A stretch of 32,411 nt of DNA from Streptomyces sp. NWU339 (lineage in GTDB: Bacteria; Actinomycetota; Actinomycetes; Streptomycetales; Streptomycetaceae), in assembly GCF_003143855.1 (NCBI RefSeq), contig NZ_QFRK01000069.1, positions 1 through 32,411 of the forward strand, read 5' to 3'. The notes beneath the pieces were generated by a model. The model was not told the DNA's origin. It ran no database searches and saw only the letters and a list, made by a program, of their open reading frames with translations. The position numbers and the translations under genes are program-made. This document shows, in pieces, positions 1-7,428 of this stretch (its first letter is position 1; each line of letters begins with the position of its first letter).

Positions 1-240
1 GACACACACGGGAGCGGAACCGCCGGAGGAATGATCCGGCGGTTCACAGCGTCCTCGCTGTGTTTCTTCAAAGGAACCTCGTCCCGGCCGGACGGCCGGA
101 GACGGGGTATCAACATATCTGGCGTTGACTTTTGGCACGCTGTTGAGTTCTCAAGGAACGGACGCTTCCTTCGTACTCACCCCTGCGGGCTTTCCTCCGG
201 GCGCTTCCCTTCGGTCTTGCGTTTCCGACTCTATCAGACT
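1..240 (-). other. 5' leader of an rRNA operon (16S gene lies just left of the window)
   Basis: Read on the minus strand, this stretch matches the well-known Streptomyces rrn leader as I remember it: the TAGAGT promoter element, a GC-rich purine-rich segment, the CTTGAGAACTCAAC antitermination region, then a series of processing hairpins. Two of these hairpins are clear: arms 17-27/35-45 and arms 45-51/56-62. In related genomes the mature 16S start follows within some tens of bases of the last hairpin, so the 16S gene should begin just beyond base 1. No open reading frame here has coding character. The identification rests on recalled sequence and the hairpin series. Confidence 0.85.
131..160 (-). 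promoter_or_regulatory. boxA-like rRNA antitermination region
   Basis: On the minus strand this contains CTTGAGAACTCAAC followed by GCGTGCC, which resembles the actinobacterial boxA region of rRNA leaders. Nus factors load there to keep polymerase processive. A short inverted repeat (aaggaa at 153-158, ttcctt at 166-171) lies next to it and may be part of an RNase III stem. Confidence 0.6.
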
Positions 241-430
241 CTTTCGGGCTGATTCCCGGTCGGCGGGACGTACCGTCGGCTTTAGGGCTTTCGCCCGTCG
301 GCCTTTCGACATTCACTACGTTAGCCGATTCCCTCGCTCGATTCATAATCGGGCTTCCGGGTGCGAAATTCAGGCATGCGAACATGACGAATTCGACCCC
401 GATGAGGGGCGATCTTGAGTAGTGGGTTGA
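206..430 (-). promoter_or_regulatory. rRNA operon promoter region
   Basis: Streptomyces rrn operons have several promoters in series. On the minus strand the best -10 here is TAGAGT at 233-228, with a weak GAATC-type -35 about 17 bases upstream. Two more candidates, TAACGT and TATGAA, lie further upstream in the 320-350 region and also have GAATC/GAATT-like -35 elements. Exact start sites cannot be fixed from sequence. No gene was recognised between this region and the insertion sequence at 593. Confidence 0.45.
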
Positions 431-592
431 CCGCTCCGGCTGCAGGCGATTGCCGTACCCGGTTCAGCGGCTCGGGCCACGTTACGCGCCTTCCGGGGGT
501 GAGTCAACTCCGCTGACACTTCGGGACACGGGCCCGGTACGGACTCACCGTCGGGTCGTCGGCGACCCAGTCGTTGCGGGCTGAGAGCTGAG

Positions 593-610
593 CCTCGATC
601 CACCGCGTGA
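593..610 (+). repeat. left terminal inverted repeat of the IS1380 element
   Basis: An 18-bp sequence that is the exact reverse complement of 2253-2270. The flanking target copy CTGAG is at 588-592. Confidence 0.85.
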
Positions 611-712
611 CGGCCGGGCTGTGGACGGGGAAACGAAAAGAGGTGCCCTCTGACCTGGAACAATGGGAGTTCTCACGCTTCCATCAGGCCCAACCAGCAA
701 GGCACCTCGTAA

Positions 713-2121
713 GTGAAATCCTCCCACAGCCCGACGCGGGTGTTCGCCGCGTTCGACGACCCGAATCTGATCGCGCATGCCGGGCTGGTCCCGGCCGTCC
801 GGCTGGCCGAGCGGTGCGGCCTGCCCCGGCTGGTGTCCGAGAAGGTCAGGCTGACCGGCGCGAAGAATGGTGCGGGCACGGCCGCCGACGCGAAGGCGAT
901 GTCCGTCGTGGCCGGGATGCTGGCCGGTGCGGACTGGGGGCTGCCCCCTGCGGGGACATCGATGACCTGGACGTGCTGCGGCACGGCGGTCTGCCGCGTC
1001 TGTTCGGCGGGGTGCGGGCCCCGTCCACGCTGGGCAGCTTCCTGCGCGCCTTCACCTGGGGACACGTACGCCAACTGCAGTCCGCCACACGGGCCTTCCT
1101 CTGCAACCTGGCGGCGCACACCGGACTGGTGCCGAAGACGGACGAGGTGGTGTTCGTCGACATCGACTCCAAGGTCAAGCAGGTCTACGGGCCGGCCAAG
1201 CAGGGCGCCTCCTTCGGCTATACCAAGGTCCGCGGCCTGCACTTCCAGATCGTCACCGTCAAAACGGGCATGTGTGCGCCGGTCATCGTCGCCACCCGGC
1301 TGCGCAAGGGCTCGGCCGGCTCGGGCAAGGGGGCCGCCTCGCTGCTGCGCGAGGCCCTGGCCACGGTGCGGGCCATGGGCATCACCGCGCAGATCATCGT
1401 CCGTGCCGACTCCGCCTACTTCTCCCACAAGGTCGTCGCCGCCTGCCGCAAGACCGGTACCCGATTCTCCCTGGCGGCCGCGGTCACCAAGACGATCCGC
1501 ACGGCCGTCGAGACGATCGACCCCGCCGCCTGGACACCGATCAAGTACACCGACGCGATCTGGGACGACGAGGAGCAACGCTGGATCTCCGACGCCGAGA
1601 CAGCCGAGATCCCGTTCACGGCTTTCACCAGCAAGAAGAAGACGTTCCACACCACCGCCCGGCTCATCGTGCGGCGCGTGAAACGGCTCAACCCGAAGAC
1701 GGTGCCCGAGGGGCAGAGTGAGCTGTTCGCCGTCTGGCGCCATCACGTGATCTTCACCGACAGCCCGTTCGTCCTGGCCCAGGCCGAACCGATGCACCGC
1801 GAACACGCCCAGGTCGAGCAGGTCTTCGCCGACCTGGAGGACTCCGCGCTCGCCCATCTTCCGTCAGGAAAGTTCACCGCGAACGCCGCTTGGCTCACCC
1901 TGGCGGCCACCGCCTACAACCTCACCCGGGCCACCGGCCACCTCGCCTCCACCTTCCACGCCAGGGCACGGACCGGCACCATCCGCCGCCACCTCATCCA
2001 CGTCCCGGCCCGGATCGCCACCGGCGCCCGCCGCCTCACCCTCCACATGCCCCAACGCTGGCGCTGGGCCGACGACTTCACCGACCTGTGGACCACCACC
2101 GGGCAGCGGATGCAGACCTGA
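713..2121 (+). pseudogene. IS1380-family DDE transposase, split by a frameshift
   Basis: The amino-terminal part reads from a GTG at 713 (FAAFDDPNLIAHAGLVP onwards) and loses homology after AGMLAGAD near 943. The family sequence resumes one frame back at DIDDLDVLRHGG near 948 and continues to the stop at 2121. DDE residues are visible in the second part: Asp in VFVDIDS (near 1160), Asp in VRADSAYF (near 1405) and Glu in EQVFADLE (near 1820-1840). The C-terminal GKFTANAAWL region is also typical. The junction is a G-run and C-run (tgggggctgcccc) absent from the family as I recall it. Either a small insertion inactivated the gene, or a -1 slip on the G-run joins the halves in frame. The first is the simpler reading; IS1380 elements are not known for programmed frameshifting. 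Confidence 0.8.
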
Positions 2122-2235
2122 TCAACCGGATCCCCGCCCGTCCACGCTCTGGAAGACCTCGGAGAACCCGCCACCGGAACGGCCATCCGGAAAACCGCCC
2201 TGCCCGGAACCGAAGATCCACCCCGAAACCAATCA

Positions 2236-2270
2236 CACCGCGTGATCAGAGATCACGCGGTGGATCGAGG
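2236..2270 (-). repeat. right terminal inverted repeat with an internal inverted copy
   Basis: The right terminal repeat is 2253-2270. Immediately inside it, 2236-2247 is an inverted copy of 2251-2262, giving a 12-bp stem with a 3-base loop (AGA) that overlaps the terminal repeat. This hairpin could end transposase transcription or be a second transposase-binding site. Confidence 0.7.
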
Positions 2271-2275
2271 CTGAG

Positions 2276-2774
2276 AGTCGGCTGCTCGAAGTCTCAGGAC
2301 CTCGTGACGCAGGGGTGGAGCAAGAAGAACGCGGCAGGCGAGCGATACAGGATCTACACCTGCTCAGGTGGCCGGTGCATCACAGGCTCCGGCCACGAAT
2401 GCCGCAGACGAAGCGCGCGAGGCCGGGCTACTGGCCGAGGAGGAGGCCACGTCCGAAAGGCGTACCGCTCTGGCGAGATGTTCGCCGTAGGGGACATCGA
2501 TGCATCGTCCATGCGTGCAGGTATCGGCAGGTGCGAGGTTGACCTGGCGAAGATCCGGACCGGGCCGGCAGACCTGGCAGCGAAGCGGGTGCAGGTGGAT
2601 TCGGGGGACGTCGAGTACCTGTGGGAGGAGTTGGACTACGAAGGCCCCGACCGGATCGACTGCGTACGGACGGTTGTCCGGCAGGGCTCCGAACTCGTCG
2701 AGCTGGTGCCGAGAGGTCGAGGAGTCCGAGGGTTCGACTCGGACCACTGCCGGATCGCCTTCCGGAACCGCTGA
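2276..2774 (+). pseudogene. C-terminal remnant of a large serine recombinase
   Basis: One open frame ending at 2774 shows, in order, a degenerate zinc-ribbon region (GWSKKNAAGERYRIYTC, then GGRC and HEC), a helical stretch (IDASSMRAGIGRCEVDLAKIR) and a terminal segment (VEYLWEELDYEGPDRIDCVRTVV, later GVRGFDSDHCRIAFR). This order resembles the end of actinophage and ICE-type large serine recombinases. The catalytic N-terminal domain is absent: upstream lies the insertion sequence, and before that insertion a stop codon (within the sequence now at 588-592 and its flank) would have closed this frame. The part between the ribbon and the helix is arginine-rich and may hide a frameshift. It is a relic and cannot be active. 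Confidence 0.5.
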
Positions 2775-3080
2775 GCGATGCGTGACGTTCGAGGCCGAGG
2801 GTCTTCACTGCAAGTTGACGGCCAAGCCCTCGACGGACGGCGCGGCGGTGGACGTGGAGTGCACGAACACACAACCCGGAGCGGGTACAAGGGCTTTTGG
2901 CGTGCCTGTACGTCGTTCACGATGGTGGTTCCCGTTGGCTGCTGGTCGTTGTGCACGGTGACCGTGCTCCTGGCGGCAGTCACCCGGCCGGCCAGGAACG
3001 CGTCACGCGCCACGCTCGCGAGCGATCACACATCGTCGGACCCGACTCCGCGCCGGCTCGCCGGCGCGGCGCACAGTGGC
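2775..3080. other. intergenic region with palindromes, no recognisable gene
   Basis: No open frame here looks coding. A 15-bp dyad with a one-base centre lies at 2953-2967 (gcacggt/accgtgc). A perfect 8-bp stem with a 2-base spacer lies at 3050-3067 (gcgccggc/gccggcgc), between the 3' ends of the recombinase relic and the minus-strand glycosylase gene, where it could act as a terminator. Large serine recombinases often have their attachment site beside the gene, so a relic att site may lie here, but none can be identified by eye. Confidence 0.4.
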
Positions 3081-3692
3081 TCAGGCCCCGCCGGACGGCT
3101 TGGCTCTCGGGCTCAGTCGGTACGCCGAGACCGTCGGATCATCAGCGATGTAGAAGCGGTGCTGCCAGTCATGGGCTCTGCTCACGCCCACCCGAGGGCC
3201 GACCCGGATGAGTGCGGCGGGTACCGGCTCGCCCTCGGACAGCACGATTGAGGTGCCCGTCAGCAGGGCTGCGCCGTTGTGCTCTGCCGTGATGCCGAGC
3301 GCCTGGCAGAAGTTCCCCGGACCGCGCGCAAGGCGTGGGCTCTCGACCTTCGTCCCTCGCCGCTTGCGTGCCAGGTCTTCCCCTTCGATGACCCTGCCTG
3401 CGCGAATGAGGACAGCCGAGGCGATGCCGTCTGTTCCGGTGACGATGTTGGCGCACCAGTGGAGACCGTGAGACCGGTAGACGTACAGATGTCCCGCGGC
3501 CCCGAACATGACAGCGTTGCGGGGTGTCCTGCCTCGGTAGGCGTGGGAGGCGGGGTCGGCCGTACCGGAGTATGCCTCGGTCTCCGTGATGGTGATGCTC
3601 ACGGTTCCCTCGGGGGCCTCGTGGGTGAGGACGGCACCGAGCAGCTTGGGGGCGACTTCTTCAGCGTGGTGAGCGAGATCCACAACGTTCAT
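3081..3692 (-). CDS. mpg: DNA-3-methyladenine glycosylase (Mpg/AAG family), complete copy
   Basis: A 203-aa protein of usual length for bacterial Mpg, which removes alkylated and deaminated purines in base-excision repair. Visible family motifs are LLGAVL near the start, ETEAYSG with the catalytic-region Glu (about residues 37-43), DPASHAYRGRTPRNAVMFG, and HLYVYRSHGLHWCANIV, followed by the ARGPGNFCQALGI region. The start ATG (3690-3692) overlaps the stop of the upstream glycosylase fragment as ATGA, so translation may be coupled to it. It differs clearly from that fragment (ETEAYSGTADPASHAYRG against EVEAYDGSNDPGSHACRG), so this is not a recent tandem duplication; a horizontally acquired or xenologous copy is more likely. 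Confidence 0.88.
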   Translation of the reverse strand: MNVVDLAHHAEEVAPKLLGAVLTHEAPEGTVSITITETEAYSGTADPASHAYRGRTPRNAVMFGAAGHLYVYRSHGLHWCANIVTGTDGIASAVLIRAGRVIEGEDLARKRRGTKVESPRLARGPGNFCQALGITAEHNGAALLTGTSIVLSEGEPVPAALIRVGPRVGVSRAHDWQHRFYIADDPTVSAYRLSPRAKPSGGA

Positions 3693-3964
3693 GCTGACCG
3701 ACTTGACGTGCCGTGGGTGCAGTAAACGTATGCGTGGTCGGGGGGACCGAGCATCACACCGTTGCGGGCGGTGCGCCCCCGACAGGCGTGGGAACCGGGA
3801 TCGTTGGAGCCGTCGTATGCCTCGACCTCGGTCAGGCTGAGGGCGATCGGACCGTCCGGGGTGGTGCGCACGACGAGCCGGCCGAGCAGGTCGGGAGCGG
3901 CCTCGAGGGCAGGGCGGTCGAAGAACCTCCTGGGCAGGGGCGTACGGTCAAGGGTCGCGATCAT
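3689..3964 (-). pseudogene. mpg: 5' fragment of a second Mpg-type DNA glycosylase (likely the native gene)
   Basis: These 91 codons encode an Mpg N-terminus: PLPRRFFDRPALEAAPDLLGR, EVEAYDG, DPGSHACRGRTARNGVMLG and HAYVYCTHG. Homology stops exactly after the YVYxTxG motif, and six unrelated residues (TSSRSA) lead to a stop overlapping the next gene's start. The rest of the fold, including much of the DNA-binding and active-site region, is missing, so the product should be inactive. The N-terminal wording is what I expect of the resident Streptomyces gene, so this is probably the original locus cut by an insertion, deletion or recombination event. A weak AGGAG lies about 18 bases before the ATG. 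Confidence 0.75.
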
Positions 3965-4127
3965 GGCGCCCGAGCGTACTCCTGCCGGGGTGCTGCCACG
4001 GGGTGGTCACCGGACGCCGTGCTTGCAAGGGGGACGGACACGGAACCGGCCGGGGCTCGATCGCGTTGTTAGGGATCAAAGGTCCACACGCGGCAACGAC
4101 GCGATAGAGGACGACAAGGGGAGAGAC
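3965..4127. other. divergent intergenic region, mpg fragment / Spo0M-like gene
   Basis: It separates the minus-strand glycosylase fragment from the plus-strand Spo0M-like gene and must hold both promoters. No convincing -35/-10 pair was identified. A GGGGAGA ribosome-binding sequence precedes the ATG at 4128. Confidence 0.4.
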
Positions 4128-4910
4128 ATGGCGTTCAAGAAGCTGCTCGCGAGCCTGGGAGCCGGCGGGGCTTCGGTCGAGACGGTGCTGCACGAGGACA
4201 ACGTCGTTCCGGGTGGGGTCGTCCAGGGTGAGGTGCGCATCCAGGGCGGGTCCGTGAACCAGCAGATCGAGGGTCTGTCGGTCGGGTTGCAGGCCAAGGT
4301 CGAGGTGGAGAGCGGCGACGAGGAGTACAAGCAGAACATCGAGTTCACCAAGTCGCGGCTCGGCGGCGCCTTCGAACTCCAGGCGGGCGCGGTGCACGCG
4401 GTGCCGTTCGGGCTGGAGATCCCGTGGGAGACGCCGATCACGATGATCGACGGGCAGGCGCTGCGCGGGATGAACATCGGCGTGACCACGGAGCTGGCGA
4501 TCGCGCGGGCCGTGGACTCGGGTGACCTGGACCCGATCAACGTGCACCCGCTGCCGGCGCAGAAGGCGATCCTGGACGCGTTCATCCAGTTGGGCTTCCG
4601 GTTCAAGAGCGCGGACATGGAGCGCGGACATGTCCGGGGGACTCGTCAGCGGCTGCCGTTCTACCAGGAGATCGAGTTCTTCCCGCCGCAGCAGTACCGG
4701 GGGCTGCACCAGGTCGAGCTGACCTTCGTGGCCGACGATCAGGCGATGGACGTCGTGCTGGAGATGGACAAGAAGCCCGGTCTGTTCAGCGAGGGCAGCG
4801 ACACGTTCCGGTCGTTCAAGATGGGGCTGCACGACTACCAGGGCACGGACTGGGCGGCGTACCTCAACCAGTGGCTGTCGGAGGTCGGCAGCAAGCGCAA
4901 CTGGTTCTAG
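4128..4910 (+). CDS. Spo0M-like sporulation-control protein
   Basis: A 260-aa soluble protein of the Spo0M family, with an arrestin-like beta-sandwich fold. It opens MAFKKLLASLGAGGASVETVL, followed by the typical GG(V)VQGEVRIQGG and IEGLSVGLQAKVEVE segments. The second half contains FELQAGAVHAVPFGLEIPWETPIT and the helper segment around FFPPQQYRGLHQVELTF. In Bacillus, Spo0M influences sporulation and cell shape; its job in Streptomyces is less clear. The ATG at 4128 is preceded by GGGGAGA, and the long open frame upstream of it has no family similarity. The PEBP gene follows 41 bases later on the same strand and may be co-transcribed. Confidence 0.85.
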   Translation: MAFKKLLASLGAGGASVETVLHEDNVVPGGVVQGEVRIQGGSVNQQIEGLSVGLQAKVEVESGDEEYKQNIEFTKSRLGGAFELQAGAVHAVPFGLEIPWETPITMIDGQALRGMNIGVTTELAIARAVDSGDLDPINVHPLPAQKAILDAFIQLGFRFKSADMERGHVRGTRQRLPFYQEIEFFPPQQYRGLHQVELTFVADDQAMDVVLEMDKKPGLFSEGSDTFRSFKMGLHDYQGTDWAAYLNQWLSEVGSKRNWF

Positions 4911-4951
4911 GCTCGGCTCCGACTGAACGCAATCGATCAGGAGGTACCGAG

Positions 4952-5491
4952 GTGACCGAGCTCGAGCGGCGTCCGCTCCCCCATGACTTCCACCCGCCCG
5001 TGCCGTCGTTCACGGTGACGAGCGAGGACGTCGAGGAGGGCGCGACGCTCCGGGACGCCCAGGTGCAGGCGGGCGGCAACACGTCGCCGCAGCTGCGCTG
5101 GTCGGGCTTCCCGCCGGAGACCAGGAGCTTCGCCGTGACCTGCTACGACCCGGATGCCCCGACGGGCAGCGGGTTCTGGCACTGGGTGGCGTTCGACATC
5201 CCGGCCTCGGTGGCCGAGCTGCCGGCCGGCGCGGGCAGCGGCGGGTTCGAGGGGCTGCCCGAGGGCGCGATTCAGGCGCGCAACGACTACGGCACCAAGG
5301 ACTTCGGCGGGGCCGCGCCGCCCCCCGGGGACGGGCCGCACCGGTATGTGTTCACGGTGTACGCCGTGGATCAGGAGAAGCTCGGTCCGGACTCGGACGC
5401 GTCCCCTGCCGTGGTGGGCTTCAACCTGCGGTTCCACACGCTCGCGCGGGCCCAGCTGATCGGTGAGTACGAGGTGCCCGCCGGCTCCTGA
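4952..5491 (+). CDS. YbhB/YbcL-type PEBP family protein
   Basis: A 179-aa protein of the phosphatidylethanolamine-binding (Raf kinase inhibitor-like) family. Visible motifs are NTSPQLRWSGFPPETRSFAVTCYDPDAPTG (ligand-pocket DPDAP), FWHWVAFDIP, NDYG with the following GGAAPPPGDGPHRYVF, and the FTVYAVD strand. Bacterial members are cytosolic and their ligand is mostly unknown. The GTG start at 4952 is set by AGGAGG at 4939-4944, seven bases upstream. It follows the Spo0M-like gene closely and ends before a strong terminator at 5518, so the two probably form one short transcript. Confidence 0.88.
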   Translation: MTELERRPLPHDFHPPVPSFTVTSEDVEEGATLRDAQVQAGGNTSPQLRWSGFPPETRSFAVTCYDPDAPTGSGFWHWVAFDIPASVAELPAGAGSGGFEGLPEGAIQARNDYGTKDFGGAAPPPGDGPHRYVFTVYAVDQEKLGPDSDASPAVVGFNLRFHTLARAQLIGEYEVPAGS

Positions 5492-5517
5492 GCCGATCCC
5501 AGCGTTCACGGAACGTT

Positions 5518-5560
5518 TGCCCGCCCCTGGTCTTGGAATTGATCAGGGGCGGGCATTTTT
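5518..5560 (+). terminator. Rho-independent terminator after the PEBP gene
   Basis: A 12-bp perfect stem (5518-5529 with 5544-5555) and a 14-base loop, followed directly by five T residues (5556-5560). It is the most classical terminator in the window and lies 26 bases after the PEBP stop codon. Confidence 0.9.
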
Positions 5561-5688
5561 GTTGCCGGGGGCGCGGGGTCGCCTCCCGTTGAGGCAGCAG
5601 ATATTGCGTTGTCCATCCCGGCGTGCCCGGCCAGAGTTGATCCCAGCCCGCCGAGGGGTGGGCCGGTGCACACGGGAGGTGGGCTGGT

Positions 5689-6195
5689 ATGCGGGACACG
5701 CTGGTGCTGAACGCGAGCTTCGAGCCGCTGTCGACGGTGACGCTGAACCGAGCCGTCGTTCTGGTGCTCCAGGACAAGGCGGTCGTCGAGCAGGCCCACC
5801 CCGAGCTGCGGATGCGGGGAGCCGAGGTGGACATACCGGTGCCGCGGGTGATCAGGCTCTGCCAATACGTCAGGGTGCCGTTCCGAAGACGGGCGCCGTG
5901 GTCGAGGCGGGGTGTGCTGGTGCGGGACCGGCACCGGTGCGCGTACTGCGGGCGGCGGGCCACCACCGTCGACCACGTGGTGCCGCGGTCGCACGGTGGG
6001 CAGGACACCTGGTTGAACACGGTGGCCTCGTGCGCGGAGGACAACCACCGCAAGGCGAACCGGACTCCGGAGCAGGCGGGGATGCCGCTGCTGCGGCAGC
6101 CGTTCGAGCCGACGCCGGCGGACGCGATGTTGCTCGCGCTGGCTAGGGACGATCTTGAGGCACTGCCGGACTGGCTGGCGCTGGACGCGGCGTGA
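5689..6195 (+). CDS. HNH endonuclease family protein
   Basis: A 168-aa protein. The N-terminal half (LVLNASFEPLSTVTLNRAV, with VVLVLQDKAVV) is the usual lead-in of this actinobacterial HNH group. The C-terminal half has the zinc and catalytic motifs: CAYCGRR, then TTVDHVVPRSHGGQDTWLN, then CAEDNHRKANRTPEQAG. These give the CxxC...DHxxP...N...CxxxNxxK order of HNH nucleases. A GGGAGG lies about ten bases before the ATG. It stands alone between two terminators. The substrate is unknown; such proteins occur widely in actinobacterial core genomes, so a housekeeping role in DNA processing is more likely than phage defence, but this is inference. Confidence 0.85.
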   Translation: MRDTLVLNASFEPLSTVTLNRAVVLVLQDKAVVEQAHPELRMRGAEVDIPVPRVIRLCQYVRVPFRRRAPWSRRGVLVRDRHRCAYCGRRATTVDHVVPRSHGGQDTWLNTVASCAEDNHRKANRTPEQAGMPLLRQPFEPTPADAMLLALARDDLEALPDWLALDAA

Positions 6196-6269
6196 GGGTT
6201 TCGCCGTAGGGGCCTGGAGTTCCCGGCTGCGGGTTGTTCACGGCTGATCGCGCCCACGCGGCGGAGCTT

Positions 6270-6323
6270 CACATGGAGCAGGTCCCCGCGCCCCTGGAGG
6301 GGCGCGGGGACCTGCTCCATGTG
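6270..6323. terminator. 54-bp near-perfect palindrome, bidirectional terminator
   Basis: Arms 6270-6295 and 6298-6323 are exact reverse complements (26 bp) separated by two bases. It lies between the convergent HNH gene (+) and SPFH gene (-), ten bases past the SPFH stop. There is no T-tract, as is common for Streptomyces terminators. The perfect symmetry would stop transcripts from both sides. Confidence 0.8.
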
Positions 6324-6332
6324 CGGCGGCCG

Positions 6333-7280
6333 TCAGTCGATGGAGGGCTTCTCGCGGCGCTCCGTGGCGCCGCCGGAGGCGCCGTTGCCGCCCGAACCGC
6401 CGCCCAGGCCGCCGAAGTTGCCCATGGCCCCGGAGAGTCCCTTGAGGGCGTCACCGATCTCGCTGGGGACGATCCAGAGCTTGTTGGCGTCGCCCTCCGC
6501 GATCTTCGGGAGCATCTGGAGGTACTGGTAGGAGAGCAGCTTCTGGTCGGGGTCGCCCGCGTGGATCGCCTCGAAGACCGTGCGGACGGCCTGGGCCTCG
6601 CCCTCGGCCCGGAGGGCGGCGGCCTTGGCCTCGCCCTCGGCGCGCAGGATCTGGGACTGCTTCTCGCCCTCGGCGCGCAGGATCTCGGACTGCCGGACAC
6701 CTTCGGCCTGGAGGATCGCGGCGCGCTTGTCGCGGTCGGCGCGCATCTGCTTCTCCATCGAGTCCTGGATGGAGGTGGGCGGCTCGATCGCCTTGAGCTC
6801 GACGCGGTTGACGCGGATGCCCCACTTGCCGGTGGCCTCGTCGAGGACGCCGCGCAGGGCCGCGTTGATCTCCTCGCGGGAGGTCAGGGTGCGCTCGAGG
6901 TCCATGCCGCCGATGATGTTGCGCAGGGTGGTGACGGTGAGCTGCTCGATCGCCTGGATGTAGCTGGCGACCTCGTAGGTCGCGGCCCGCGCGTCGGTCA
7001 CCTGGTAGTAGATGACGGTGTCGATGTTGACGACCAGGTTGTCCTGGGTGATCACCGGCTGCGGCGGGAACGGGACGACCTGTTCGCGCAGGTCGATCCG
7101 GTTGCGGATGGTGTCTATGAACGGGACGACGATGTTGAGGCCCGCGTTGAGTGTGCGGGTGTAGCGGCCGAAGCGCTCGACGATGGCGGCGCTGGCCTGC
7201 GGGATGACTTGGATCGTCTTGATCAGGGCGATGAAGACCAACACCACCAGGATGATCAGGACGATGATGATCGGTTGCAT
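6333..7280 (-). CDS. SPFH/Band 7 (stomatin-like) membrane protein
   Basis: A 315-aa protein with one N-terminal membrane segment (IIIVLIILVVLVFIALI), then the Band 7 domain beginning VIPQASAAIVERFGRY and including LNIVVPFIDTIR and LREQVVPFPPQPVITQDN. A long coiled-coil follows (MEKQMRADRDKRAAILQAEG onward) with an 11-residue repeat of the ILRAEGEKQS type, then a glycine-rich tail. Stomatin-like proteins oligomerise at the membrane and are commonly paired with NfeD proteins, as here: the NfeD-like gene lies directly upstream on the same strand. The two probably act together in membrane organisation or protein quality control. Confidence 0.92.
   Translation of the reverse strand: MQPIIIVLIILVVLVFIALIKTIQVIPQASAAIVERFGRYTRTLNAGLNIVVPFIDTIRNRIDLREQVVPFPPQPVITQDNLVVNIDTVIYYQVTDARAATYEVASYIQAIEQLTVTTLRNIIGGMDLERTLTSREEINAALRGVLDEATGKWGIRVNRVELKAIEPPTSIQDSMEKQMRADRDKRAAILQAEGVRQSEILRAEGEKQSQILRAEGEAKAAALRAEGEAQAVRTVFEAIHAGDPDQKLLSYQYLQMLPKIAEGDANKLWIVPSEIGDALKGLSGAMGNFGGLGGGSGGNGASGGATERREKPSID
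6630..6695. repeat. 33-bp tandem repeat inside the SPFH gene
   Basis: Two consecutive 33-base units (6630-6662 and 6663-6695) are nearly identical and encode the 11-residue coiled-coil repeat ILRAEGEKQSQ-like. A third, more diverged unit follows in the protein. Repeat number could vary between strains. Confidence 0.8.
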
Positions 7281-7428
7281 CGTCGGTTTCCCGAACCCTT
7301 CTTCGCCTCGGCGCCTTCGTCAGATCCTATGCCTGTTACGGATCTTGCTGGTCGAGTCTGACAGACCGTCGTGCAACTCGGTGGCCGTTCGGCCCAGTTG
7401 TTGTCCTGTGCTGGCCAGTGGTGCGGGA

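Larger units (their letters stand above)
593..2270 (+). mobile_element. IS1380-family insertion sequence, complete with target duplication
   Basis: A 1678-bp element bounded by 18-bp perfect inverted repeats (593-610 and 2253-2270), each starting CC at the outer edge. The 5-base repeat CTGAG flanks both sides (588-592 and 2271-2275) and is the expected target duplication. Size, ends and the single DDE transposase fit the IS1380 family. Intact ends and a perfect duplication suggest fairly recent insertion, although the transposase frame is broken. It sits between an rRNA promoter region and a decayed recombinase gene, so it did not interrupt an obviously functional gene. Confidence 0.85.

Noticed and set aside
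504..605. Short minus-strand frame left of the IS (LSARNDWVADDPTVSPYRA) as the end of an interrupted gene
   Set aside because: Joining the sequence across the IS does not continue into anything recognisable, and no family was identified.
2778..3251. Plus-strand frame after the recombinase relic as a gene
   Set aside because: Its second half runs antisense to the complete mpg gene, and its first half lacks any recognisable motif or ribosome-binding site.
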